Assembly: GCF_003265705.1 (NCBI RefSeq)
Contig: NW_020312966.1
Location: 25,361,761-25,425,760 of the forward strand
Reading direction: 5' to 3'
Length of the DNA: 64,000 nt
DNA from: Callorhinus ursinus
Lineage: Eukaryota > Chordata > Mammalia > Carnivora > Otariidae
Shown one piece after another: positions 21,894-31,296 of the stretch. The notes below the pieces were generated by a model. That model was not told the origin of the DNA. It saw only the letters and a program-made list of their open reading frames with translations, and made no database searches. Every line of letters begins with the position of its first letter. Position 1 is the stretch's first letter. A program made the position numbers and the translations under genes.

Positions 21894-23237
21894 ATGATGG
21901 GACTGATGAAGTGGACCCTTCTCTTGGCCCTTCTCCTGGGGATGAGTCGGGAAGAAAATAACAAAGTGGGGGAAACCTGGAGAGAAAACTCAATTGTCAA
22001 CTTTTCTAGCATTGTGGCCTCGGGAAATAATCTCTCTAATTGTTGGATCTGTCATCCTCACCCACAAGATGGGGTTCCTAAGCTCCAGTTTGTACCTATA
22101 AATGAGGATATTACTCTCACCTTGACTTCTGGTCCTGTTAGGAGCACAGCCCTTCTAGTAGTAGAACTCGACGATCGTGACGATATGAAGTGTGTCAGGC
22201 TTACAGACTTTTGGAACCAAACTGGTCTCCAGGTTAAGCGGCCTCTTCTCTGTCAAGAACAAGGACAGCCCTGTTGCCCCTGCCGGACAGATACCTGCCT
22301 TACCAACATGGGAAGCTCGCCCTCCATTTATCCTATGTCATTTTCCTCTTCAAGCTCTTCATGTAGCCCCAACCAGACCCACTGGTGTGTGGACTCGTCT
22401 CTACTCTCCCCAGGCGACCAACCTAACTTCTCCTGTACATACTGGAAAGGAACAGCAACCCCTTCCTGGAGACTGACCTATCAGACCCCATCTGCCTTCG
22501 ATAGCCAGGAGGGAATAGAAGAGGATTCAGAGCTTGGTGGGGGACCACTGGATGGAGGGCCCCTGTCCCCCAGATGCAAGAGTACACCTACCTGGGGTCC
22601 CCTTTTACGAAGTTGGTTTAATTCCTCTTCACCCCGCCAAGCTTGTACCCCACCTGGGTATCTCTTTCTCTGCGGTCCACCACAAAATAAACTACCCTAC
22701 GAAGGGAGCCCTAATTCCTCCTTCTCCTGGCCTCTTCGGGCAGTGGCCTATTCATGTGTAGATAATGTTCACTTCCGGGGAGAATGCACTTTGGGACGAT
22801 TGGGTCCTAAAGGATTAGGCGCCACTATATATAACGTCACCTCTCAAACCAGACGGAAGAGAGCACTCGGGCTCATCTTGGCAGCACCCGGAGAAGCCAT
22901 AGGACTGGCTGCCCCCTGGGGGGGGTTTGCCTATCATGAAACAACCTTAAAAAACCTTACCCGGGTCATAGAAAACCTGGCCACGAACACTGGTGACAGC
23001 TTCGAGGGCCTCCAGGAGTCCCTGGATTCCTTGGCTAATGTCGTACTTGACAATCGGTTAGCTCTAGATTATCTTCTGGCCAAACAAGGGGGTGTCTGTG
23101 CAGTGGTCAACAACACTTGCTGTACATACATCAACAACTCTGGGGAAGTGGCGCTAAATAGTCAGGAGACTTACAGACGAACCAAATGGTTGCGTGGGTT
23201 CAATAATCACAATGCCCAAACTCTGGGACTCAAGTAG
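21894..23237 (+). pseudogene. Retroviral envelope, open to just before the membrane anchor (about 447 aa)
   Basis: The likely start is the ATG at 21894, giving a signal-peptide core (LLLALLLG). The open frame reaches further up to an ATG at 21786. The surface subunit has the CWIC motif (about 22041-22052) and many N-glycosylation sequons. The basic furin-type site RRKR is at 22851-22862. The transmembrane subunit's ectodomain has a hydrophobic start, a heptad region and CX6CC at 23097-23123. The frame stops at 23235-23237, before any membrane span. A hydrophobic stretch that looks like the anchor and tail follows in another frame (23263-23444). Family role: receptor binding and membrane fusion. 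As it stands the product would be a soluble Env. Whether it is expressed is unknown. It is far better preserved than pol, which may mean selection or chance. Confidence 0.85.
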
Positions 23238-23262
23238 AGGCTCTGTGCCTAACATTGTGTGA

Positions 23263-23444
23263 TTCTTTCCATTCCTGGGCCCTCTTGTGGCCATCATTCC
23301 TTTGTTAATATTCAGACCCTGCCTCTTTAATCTTTTGGTTAAGTTTGTGTCTTCTAGACGACAAGAGTTTCCTGTCAAACTGATGGTGGTACAAGGGTCC
23401 CACCTACCGGGTCCCAAGAGGAACAAGGTCCCTATGGGGCGTTA
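23263..23444 (+). pseudogene. Out-of-frame membrane anchor and tail of the envelope
   Basis: In the frame shifted by one from the envelope there is a leucine-rich hydrophobic stretch, followed by a basic tail, before a TAG at about 23442. A stop at 23260-23262 lies just upstream in this frame. Together they show that an indel or more than one change separates the anchor from the ectodomain. Confidence 0.65.
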
Positions 23445-23579
23445 GAGCAGACCCCGAGAGATTTTACTCCTCCAGGGTAGGACAGGGACAACGCCCCGCT
23501 CCGCAAGAAGCAGTTTCAGAAGATGGGACCTTCGGCCCCTCCTTAGGAGTAAGGAGGGTACAGTCTCTCAGGGGGGGAC

Positions 23580-24129
23580 TGAGATGGAACAGAGGCTGTG
23601 TCTGGGACCCCACCCCCCCAGCCCACAAAGCCCGTTGCTCTGTGCCTATCGACTTAGATGAAGAGGCTGGACTACACGTTTTGAGCGGTATATCGCAGGA
23701 GATCTCGGGGATGCAGAAGCGGGATGTTGGCCAGAAAGAACTCTGCAGGAGAAACCGGACCAAGCCAGCCTGTGCCGCGGGGGGACCCCAGCGCCGACCC
23801 TTCAGCCACTCTCCCCTCGGGGCAATCCTGACGGCGGCGGCCGGGGGTGGAGACTTGACATGCAAATGAGGCACGTGCTGCCTGCGGGCGCGAGGCGTCC
23901 ACTGCGCCTGCGCGCAGCTTCCCGTGTCGCCACCTGTCCCACCTGTCCGAGCTGGGAGGTCCCTGCTTTCCCGCCTCAGCCCCTTTCCAGTCTTTCCGGG
24001 CCTTTGTTCCCGGCGCTGCCTCCCTGGTAGTGGAGCGTAAGCCCCCAATAAACACTGCCTCAATCTTTTTTTGGCCTTGCGTCAATGTATGTTTTTGCTG
24101 AGAGCCAAAGAGCCCTGGGGTTGAGAACA
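23580..24129 (+). repeat. 3' LTR of the provirus
   Basis: Starts TGAGATGGAACAGAGG after a G-run that looks like the polypurine tract (about 23570-23578) and ends GAGAACA. The octamer is at 23860-23867 and AATAAA at 24047-24052. Matches the 5' LTR with many differences. Confidence 0.88.
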
Positions 24130-24764
24130 GCCCCCCCCCGCCCCGGGCCTTCTTTCTTGGCTTTCTCCAGTCCCCAGTCTCTGGTGTTATGGGTGCCTTT
24201 TTACCTAGTACAGGGAGGGTATTTTTCATATGGGAGATTTGCTTCCTACTTTCGGTGGAACGGAGGAGGGTGTGAGTGTCCTTGAACTCGCTGTTTTGTA
24301 AGTAACTTAATTAAGATAATCAGTATGCCAGAGGGGCACGTCGTGGGGGCACCCTGCCCTTTCTCCCCAGATCATTGTAGGGGAAGCCAAACTACCTCTC
24401 CCCATCTTAGGTTTTCAGCTAGGACTCTAACAAAAAGATTAACAAGAGAAAAACAGTTAATGCAGGCAGTGCACATGAAAAGTAACTCTGAATGGCAGCT
24501 TAGAATTCCAACTTAATTTACCATCTTCAATAACGTACAGTAAATTTGCAGAGAGATGACGGGACAAAGGAAAACAAATTTAGGCCCCAAGGGAAGGTAA
24601 ACAGAAGGGAGGGAAGTAATGGAGAAAAGTCTATAGATTCTTCTGGTTCCTCTCTGGACTGGTAAATGTCAGTCTCCAGTAAAAGGAGAATTTATATCCA
24701 GCCTTGAGGCAAAGCGGGGGGAAGGTAAAGAGCACTTCCTGTGTCGGCTGCTTTTCTTTTTTCT

Positions 24765-24921
24765 TTCTTTCTTTTTAAGGTTTTATTTATTTTTGAGAGA
24801 GAGCACCAGCAGGGAGGGGTAGAGGGGAGCGAGGAGCCCAGTGTGGGACTGGATCCCAGGACTGTGAGATCATGACCTGAGCCAAAGGCAGACACTTAAC
24901 CGACTGAGCCACCCAGGTGCC
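24765..24921 (-). mobile_element. Carnivora SINE (antisense)
   Basis: Has AAGGTTTTATTTATTTTTGA, GATCATGACCTGAGCCAAAG and GAGCCACCCAGGTGCCC. It has lost some of the middle. Confidence 0.88.
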
Positions 24922-25509
24922 CTTTTTTCTCTTCTAACTTGAAAAGCTTTAATTTACACAAATAACTACTAAATACAAAAAGTAGATTAAAACAGTTTTT
25001 TTTTCTGGCAGAGTTTAAATGCACATAATGGATAATTCCAAAGAAAATGCATTTTCCCTACAGCATTCAGAACTAAAATTCTACTGAAGTCTTTGCCTCT
25101 AACTGCTTTGGCTGCTTCTAAATTACCTTCAGCTCAAATAATTTCTATGACAAAGTGGCATATTTGGGGTGGCCTATTCTGTTACCTTTCATCATCAAAA
25201 TTTCTGTTTTTGTTTTTGTTTTTCTTTCCTCTTCCTTACATGCTCAGTGGTCATCACATGCCTGAGGCTTCTCATTTGGACAGTATTTTTATTTTGGAAA
25301 TGAAATGGGGTGGGGGGCACACAGGGAGGAAGGATGAGTTTGATTCCTGTTACACTATGTCAGGCTGCTTGTCAGGTGTTTGTGCCTTGTAAGCATTTAA
25401 ACCTTAGACATGCTTGGATTCCATGTCTTTTAAGATGACTTCCAGTCAAAAGTCATCGCAATCCAGAATCTAGAAATACGATTCTAAGTTGTTCAAAATT
25501 GGAAGGGGT

Positions 25510-25620
25510 TCAGGGTGTCTGGCTGGCTCAGTTGGAGGAGCATACGACTCTTGATCTTGAGGTTGAGTTCTGGCCCTACGTTGGGTGTAGAGATTACATA
25601 AGTAAATAAAAAACCTTTTT
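25510..25620 (+). mobile_element. Short Carnivora SINE
   Basis: Reads GGTGTCTGGCTGGCTCAGTT, ACGACTCTTGATCTTGAGGT and GTTGGGTGTAGAGATTAC, then an A-rich tail. It is the same short type as at 11060-11178, in the sense direction. Confidence 0.8.
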
Positions 25621-26239
25621 AGGGATTCTCAAGGTTATAAAACCCCGAACACCTTGAGATCAGAAGGAGAATGTGGTCTCTGAGAAAGCAAAAAGCAGGT
25701 ATGACGGCGGCTGTCACTGTCAGACAAGCCCATTCCGCGATTGTGATGGAGACAAAACACGTCTCCTGTGTAACCAGGTTGAAGCGCAAAGACACAAGAC
25801 CACATGCAAACCACAAAAGTGACCACACATCCCTGTCTCAGCTAGCTGCTGCTTTACCAATTAGAATTTTAACCTGTTCTGTTCTACTTCCTAATAAAAA
25901 GTAGAATATCTGATCAAACAGCAGTGGCCTGATTTCCAACAGCATTCATCCAGAGCAACCTTTCCTTCTTAGACCCTCCCCCAAGCCCCCAACACAAACT
26001 GAAATCCTATAAATTCCTCCCACACCCTCTCACTGAGACACCCCACCTCCCGGCCTCCCCACGGTGTATGGGATCCATGCTGCTGTCACAGGTCCCATCA
26101 AATTGGGTTCGGCCACAGGTGGGCTTTAGCTGGTGGGGTCCAGCATGACCACAAGCAAGTCAGAACCCTATCAGCCTCCCAGCCCTCATTCCCATCCATC
26201 CCAAACTTGGCTCCAGACTTTCAGTTAAATTCCCCAGAT

Positions 26240-26660
26240 ACAGCAACATCTCTTAGCATCTAGAGCCAAAAGGAACTTCCTGCAGATTTCTAAGAACTGA
26301 AACAAAATGCATTCCTGTTCGTGATTTATTGATAGGTTTTCAGTAATCAGGTATTCACAGAAGGGAACACTCACTCCATTGTGTGATTCATAAGCACATT
26401 CCATCCTCCTTTCCATGTCTTAACTCAAATCTTAATTGCTTTAGTTCTGTTTATTTTCCAGAGAAACTCCTAAAAGAGCTTGGAGAATTCTGGGGTTCTC
26501 CCACATTTTTCTTTAAACAAGGCTTTGCATCTGTTATAAAACCTTTCTGTTACTGCAAAATGGAAAAACCACAATTGTATGCATATCAGTGGCTCTTCAT
26601 TCCTCTGGGACTCTGAGCTCCTACTTACTATGGATTCGAAGCCTCAGGATACACGAAAAT
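26240..26660 (+). pseudogene. Remnant of a BTN1A1-like gene (micro-exon region)
   Basis: Follows the BTN1A1 intron and micro-exons of 35.95-36.42 kb in the same order. GGAACTTCCTGCAGATTTCT matches the intron. Then TTTTCCAGAGAAACTCCTAA begins a 21-nt-exon copy (about 26463-26483), and AAATGGAAAAACCACAATTG is a 27-nt-exon copy (about 26562-26588). The second copy has lost its AG acceptor and GT donor. The match fades after about 26650. No Ig or B30.2 exon is seen nearby, so this is a broken partial duplicate and not a working gene. Confidence 0.75.
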
Positions 26661-27075
26661 GAAAAATACTGACAACAATTTAGCGATGAGGGCAGAGAGA
26701 AGGGAGATAGTGTAAATTGCATCAACTTGCTCCTTAGGAGACATATAGGCCTCTTGGAAGGTGACCGTAAGATTAGCGAACTCATTTCTCTTTCCCTGAG
26801 TAACTTGAAGGCACACTCATCTGAAGCTGATAATTCGGAAATAAGTTGGGGCGGGGGTGCAGGCAGGATGGGTAGGGGCTAAGGGCTGGGAGTGGAGGCC
26901 AGTGAGGAGGCTGGAAGAGGTCTTCTCATGAGGGTAATTGACAATTCTTAGCACGGTGTCTCATTTCTTTGGAGAAAAAAGAGATGCCTTTGGAATCTCT
27001 TACATTCACTGACTCTCTGTCCCTTCCCTTCCCCTCCCCTCCCTTCCCCCCTCCTCTTATGTCTTCTCAGTTTCC

Positions 27076-27121
27076 CTGTGTGTGTGTGTGTGTGTGTCTG
27101 TCTGTCTGTCTGTCTGTCTCT
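27076..27121 (+). repeat. Microsatellite (TG)n then (TCTG)n
   Basis: Runs of TG pass directly into TCTG units, ending in CTCTCTC. It is likely variable in length between individuals. Confidence 0.95.
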
Positions 27122-27124
27122 CTC

Positions 27125-28535
27125 AGTAATCACCTGCATACACTTTCTGTGATATTCACCCTGGAAGATCCTCAGCCAAAGTGGGGCTAAACTCTGTATT
27201 TTCATGTTCGTATAGCCTCCCCCCAGACGGTGAATGCAGGTAGCCCTGCTTTGGAGGGTTTGCCTACCAGGTAGGAAAAGAGGCTGCAGGGGGTAGATTC
27301 TGGAAAGAACTCAAAGAGTGGTCCACACGACCCTGACCCCTTCCCGGGATCCTCCTATTTCCGCCTGTTCAGTCCAACCTCACTTGGTTGGCTCCCGTAA
27401 GTTCCCTGTCTGCCCCTCCTCTGTGTTTCCTGGAACTCTCCACTGCAAAACCATTTCCAGGAATATGACTCAAGAGATGTCCCCACTCAGCCAGACCTCA
27501 GCGTCTTCTTGCTCCCCAGGACACACTTCATCTCCCTCCACCTCCGCGAGCCCCTCTAATACACAGAAATCCATCTGTGTCTTCTCCAGGCCTCCTCACT
27601 TCCTTTCTAGCCACCCTTCCCTTATGCAAACCCTGGTGCAGCAACTCACCTAAATTGAACACAGGCTTGGTAAATAGGGGAATGGTGTCACTGTTATAAT
27701 GCGGATCTATCATTAAGTCACTTCTGATTATTATCAGCATGCCAACAGTGTGTGCCCCAAGAAAGAGCAGTTGACTGCAAAGCTCCCTCGCAAGCCACTA
27801 CATTCAGTACTACACCCGGTGCCCATTCGCCCTCATCCTTTGTCCTAGATTGGTCTAGCAAAAGAAATGAGCCCGAGACCCTGAGCCAGAGCCACCCCTC
27901 AGGGGCATGTCCACAATTCACTGAAAGCTCGCAGCTGCCTCCTCCTCACCTGCGGCTTCTGAAGAAGGATCGAGGTAAAGCCCCTGCCGACCAGCAGCCA
28001 GTGGGAAACTCTGATCCTGCTCCAGGCCTCCGAATCAGAATCTGTTGTTTAGAAAACCCTCCAGGGAAGCATAGGCTCGGGTAAGTTAAAAGAGGCGCTG
28101 CTCCGGGAGGGCCAGGGATGGGGAGGGGATGTCCTAGCGCTGATAAATCATCAGATAGATTTCACGGTGGAAACGGTACTCAGAGGCTGTTGGACAGGCG
28201 GGAAAAATGTGTGATGAGAACACAGAAAAGTAAGCAAAGGAACTAAGAGGAACCATTTAACGCCTTCCCTCCTCCATCTCCAAAAAGCACAAGAAGTTGT
28301 ACAGGAAAGGAAAGGAAATCAGATGCGATACTTGGATCCGTAAAATCACAGCTACATAACCAATAGTATTGGAAACACTGAACGGAAGGGATATATTTCT
28401 ATTGTATTAATTAGTCAGGGTTCTCCAGAGAAACAGAACCAAATCTGCATTTGGGAAGAGTCATTCTGGCAGTCTGGAGAGTCAGCTGGAGCCCTGATCT
28501 TTTGTTGGTCTTACTCACAGTCTCAATTAAAAGGC
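27125..28535. other. Intergenic DNA without recognised gene
   Basis: No coding or RNA gene was found. A short block TTAGTCAGGGTTCTCCAGAG at about 28411 is a fragment of a common dispersed repeat. Confidence 0.45.
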
Positions 28536-28539
28536 AAAG

Positions 28540-29020
28540 TACAAACTGGGGTGGTGAAGGATTTGGGCCACAAATGTAATACAGGGCTGACATCTTTGAC
28601 TTATAAAAAGTGCATACAGACTGATAAGAAACAGCAGAATCTGTCTGGGGGAAAATGGGCAATTCGCCTGAAAAGATCACTTCCAGAATATATTAAATGG
28701 TTAATAGGAAAAATGATCAGCCTCACTGCCATGTAAATGCCTAGCAAAATAATAATTTGATCTATTTCACCCATCCCATTAGAGATAATGGGGAGGCATA
28801 GCCCTCAGTGTTGGCAGGAATTAGATGAGAAAGACATTGCCATTAACCGGGTGTGATAGGTTTAACAGCTCAGGAGGGAACTTCGGCAATAAGCTCATAA
28901 TTCAACTTACAGACCTGATGACTATATTTCTGGGAATTTATCAGAAAGTTTGTCAGGTAGTTATCAAAGATGTGGACAAAGACTTATGTATAAAGTGTAC
29001 TAGTTATAGTAGGCAAAACA
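28540..29020 (+). mobile_element. Old L1-type LINE fragment
   Basis: Sense-strand blocks such as AAATGGTTAATAGGAAAAATG, ATCAGCCTCACTGCC and TTTCTGGGAATTTATCAGA follow the order found near the 3' end of L1 ORF2. It is heavily mutated and has no open frame of note. Confidence 0.6.
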
Positions 29021-29055
29021 AAAAAACAAAAACCCACCCAAAAACCTACTAAGAG

Positions 29056-29222
29056 GGGCACCTGGGTGGCTCAGATGGTTAGGCTTCTGCCTTTGGCTTG
29101 GGTGGGGGTCCCACATCAGGCTCCCTGCTCGGCAGGGAGACTGCTTCTGCCTCTCCCCCTGCTCCTGCTCTCTCTCTATTTCTCTGTCTCAAATGAATAA
29201 ATAAAATCTGAAACAAACAAAC
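29056..29222 (+). mobile_element. Carnivora SINE with (AAAC)n tail
   Basis: Head GGGCACCTGGGTGGCTCAGA, tail AAATGAATAAATAAAATCTG followed by AAAC repeats. The flanks AACCTACTAAGAG and AACCCACTAAGATA form a decayed duplication. Confidence 0.88.
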
Positions 29223-29411
29223 AAACAAACCCACTAAGATATCCCACCCTCTTGGGAATCATAGGAACCTACGATATGATATTATATAAGCATAAGCAAT
29301 GTTTCAAATTATGCAAAAGCTTCATCAATTCTGCCAAAATGTGAATAGAGGCTATCATTAGTTGGTGACATTATGAGTGATGTCTACTTTTTTAAAGAAA
29401 ATGTTTTTCCA

Positions 29412-29688
29412 GACGTGGCTGGCTGGCTTAGTGAGGCATGCAAGTCTTGATCTTAGGGTTGTAAGTTTGAGCCCTGCATTGGGTGTAGAGGATACTTATT
29501 TTTTTTAATTTTATTTATTTATTTGACAGAGAGAGAGAGAGAGAGAGCGAGCGAGAGGAGGAACCCAAGCAGGGGGGTTGGAGAGGGAGAAGCAGGCTTC
29601 CTGGGATCATGACCTGAGCCAGAAGGCAGAGATTTAACAACTGAGCCACCCAGGTGCCACCCTGAGGGTACTTAAAAATAAAGTCTTA
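29412..29688 (+). mobile_element. Short Carnivora SINE split by an antisense SINE
   Basis: The first part runs to about 29499 (GCATTGGGTGTAGAGGATAC). Its tail resumes at about 29663 with GAGGGTACTTAAAAATAAAG. The GAGG(A/G)TACTTA flanks are the insertion duplication of the inner element. Confidence 0.82.
29500..29662 (-). mobile_element. Carnivora SINE nested in the previous SINE
   Basis: Starts TTTTATTTATTTATTTGACA, has a GAGA run and AGAAGCAGGCTTCCTGGGAT, and ends GAGCCACCCAGGTGCC. Part of the usual body is deleted. Confidence 0.86.
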
Positions 29689-29691
29689 AAG

Positions 29692-29898
29692 GGGTGCCTG
29701 GGTGGCTCAGCCATTGAAGCAGTAGACTCTTGATTTTGGCTCAGGTCATGATCTCAGGGTGTCGAGATGGAACCCTGTGGTGGGGCTCCTGCTTAACGTT
29801 CTCTCTCTTCCTGTCCCTCTGCCCAACCCCCAGCTCACATTCTATCTCTCTCAAAAATAATAATAAAAATAAATAAAATTAATACATAAGAAATAAAC
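29692..29898 (+). mobile_element. Carnivora SINE
   Basis: Head GGGGTGCCTGGGTGGCTCAG, GACTCTTGATTTTGGCTCAG block, pyrimidine-rich middle and AATAATAATAAAAATAAATA tail. It is the third SINE in under 500 bases. Confidence 0.88.
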
Positions 29899-30109
29899 AT
29901 AAAATCTTTTTAAAAATAAACAAATTTTTCCATATTTTTAAATTTTTTCATAACAATAAGAAGTTTAGCCCCAAATAAGGAAATGCAGGCTGAATTGCTT
30001 GCAGGGAGGTAACTTCTTGGAGGCCTTGAAAACGGAATCACACACATGCATTCCCAGCCTACCTTTAAATTTTCAACCCACATAAACAACAATAGGATAA
30101 CAATTTACC

Positions 30110-30275
30110 CTCTTCTAAATCCCTATGGTATGCTAAGCACTTTACTTGCTTATTCTCATTTAATGCAGCGCCTCTCCAAAGAAGGTATTATTAACGATAT
30201 TCCTAATTTAGAGGTAAAAGAAGTGAGGCTTGAAGCGGTGAATGAACTGGCTTAAGGCCTTACAATCTCATTTAG
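30110..30275 (-). mobile_element. MIR-type ancient SINE (antisense)
   Basis: Blocks TATGCTAAGCACTTTACTTG, GGTATTATTAACGATATTCC and GAAGTGAGGCTTGAAGCGGT follow the antisense order of MIR elements. It is degenerate, as expected of an element predating placental mammals. Confidence 0.65.
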
Positions 30276-31217
30276 TGTTGCCCCGACCCTCTTCCTTTTT
30301 CAGCTGATTGCCTTTTATTTAGTCCAGCTCATCAGTGTATATCCTGGTCTTTGAGCTGAAGACCACAAATGCACAGACCCTTCATCTCTCTGGAAAACTT
30401 TTTTTTTCCCCCCAAAGGAAATGCATCTGGGGCCTGGGGGCAGGCTTTGCTGGGAGCACTTCCCCCTTCCCTCTTCCTCTGGCCTTTAACTGAGGCCCCT
30501 GGGGCCGGGAGCAGCTCTGTCACTGGGTAGCTGGGCTCATTGGTGCCTCTTCCTCCGGGATCAGAGGTCAGTACCTGCAGCGGCTCTCATTCCCCTGAGA
30601 GCGCCAGCAGCCAGGAGGGCATTTGCTCTCCCTCTGGCTCCTTCCCCCCAGTCCTGGGCCCTCTGCCCCGCACCCTGTTCTCTCTCCAGCTCCCCTTTCT
30701 TGTGCCTTCTCCTCTCGACTTTCCCCTTTTTTCCTCCAGTTCAATCCCCTGGTTCCTGTCTTTGCCTCCGTTGCTTCGTCTTTATTGTCACTGCAGAAAG
30801 CGAATACCAAGTTACTATATTTGGGGGAGAAAGAGGCTTTTTATAGAGCGGTGGTCCCAAGACTTGTTCACTGACACGCAACCCATTAATGGGCACCGTG
30901 TCTCACCATTCCCTCCTCCTGCGATTCCCTTGGGGTTTCAGGGCCTATTCTGTGGCTGTACCCGTGCTTGAGCAGACCGGGCGGTGGCTGCGCGGGTGCC
31001 AAAGGCTGCACCGACCGAGAGAGTCCGCAGTGGGAGGAGGCGAGGGGGAAGTTTCGGGTGCAAAGGTCTAGAGCGTTCCAGGTTGGAAAGAGCGGTAGGG
31101 AGGACGCAGCCGAAGGGTGTCTGAAGAAACTTCGTGATCTCCTGTGCATTCATCTCCTAGGCGGAAGTTCTGACGACCGTGGACCCCCGGCAGCCTGCTG
31201 CCCCAGGAAGGCTGGAG

Positions 31218-31296
31218 ATGGCGGTTTCCCCAAACTTCTCCCTCCCCAGGGGTCTGCTCATCCTCACTTTCTTCCAGCTGTGCAAGCCGGATTCGG
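31218..31296 (+). CDS. BTN1A1: BTN1A1 exon: start codon and signal peptide
   Basis: 26 residues plus one base: [12 protein letters not shown], then a hydrophobic core (LLILTFFQL). The ATG is in a good context (GGAGATGG). The donor is G/GTAGGC. Confidence 0.9.

Larger units (their letters stand above)
17476..24129 (+). mobile_element. Endogenous gammaretrovirus-type provirus with two LTRs
   Basis: Two related flanking sequences (17476-18013 and 23580-24129) enclose reverse transcriptase, integrase and envelope remnants in retroviral order. The inside is only about 5.6 kb and no gag is recognised between the 5' LTR and the RT. The pol part is broken by stops, frameshifts and a SINE. The envelope has the CWIC and CX6CC motifs and a basic cleavage site, all typical of class I (gamma-type) elements. 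No confident primer-binding site was found, so the family cannot be named. The provirus cannot replicate as it stands. Confidence 0.9.
24130..26230. other. Intergenic DNA downstream of the provirus
   Basis: Two SINEs are present; otherwise no gene is recognised. T-rich near 25195-25230. No open frame longer than about 100 codons looks real. Confidence 0.5.

Noticed and set aside
21894..23237. Syncytin-like fusion gene
   Set aside because: The frame ends before a membrane anchor, so the product could not fuse membranes as it stands. I also cannot match it to a known carnivore syncytin from sequence alone.
27125..28535. Possible CRISPR or other bacterial-type repeat arrays
   Set aside because: None in the window. 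The only regular arrays are microsatellites and SINE tails, as expected in a mammal.
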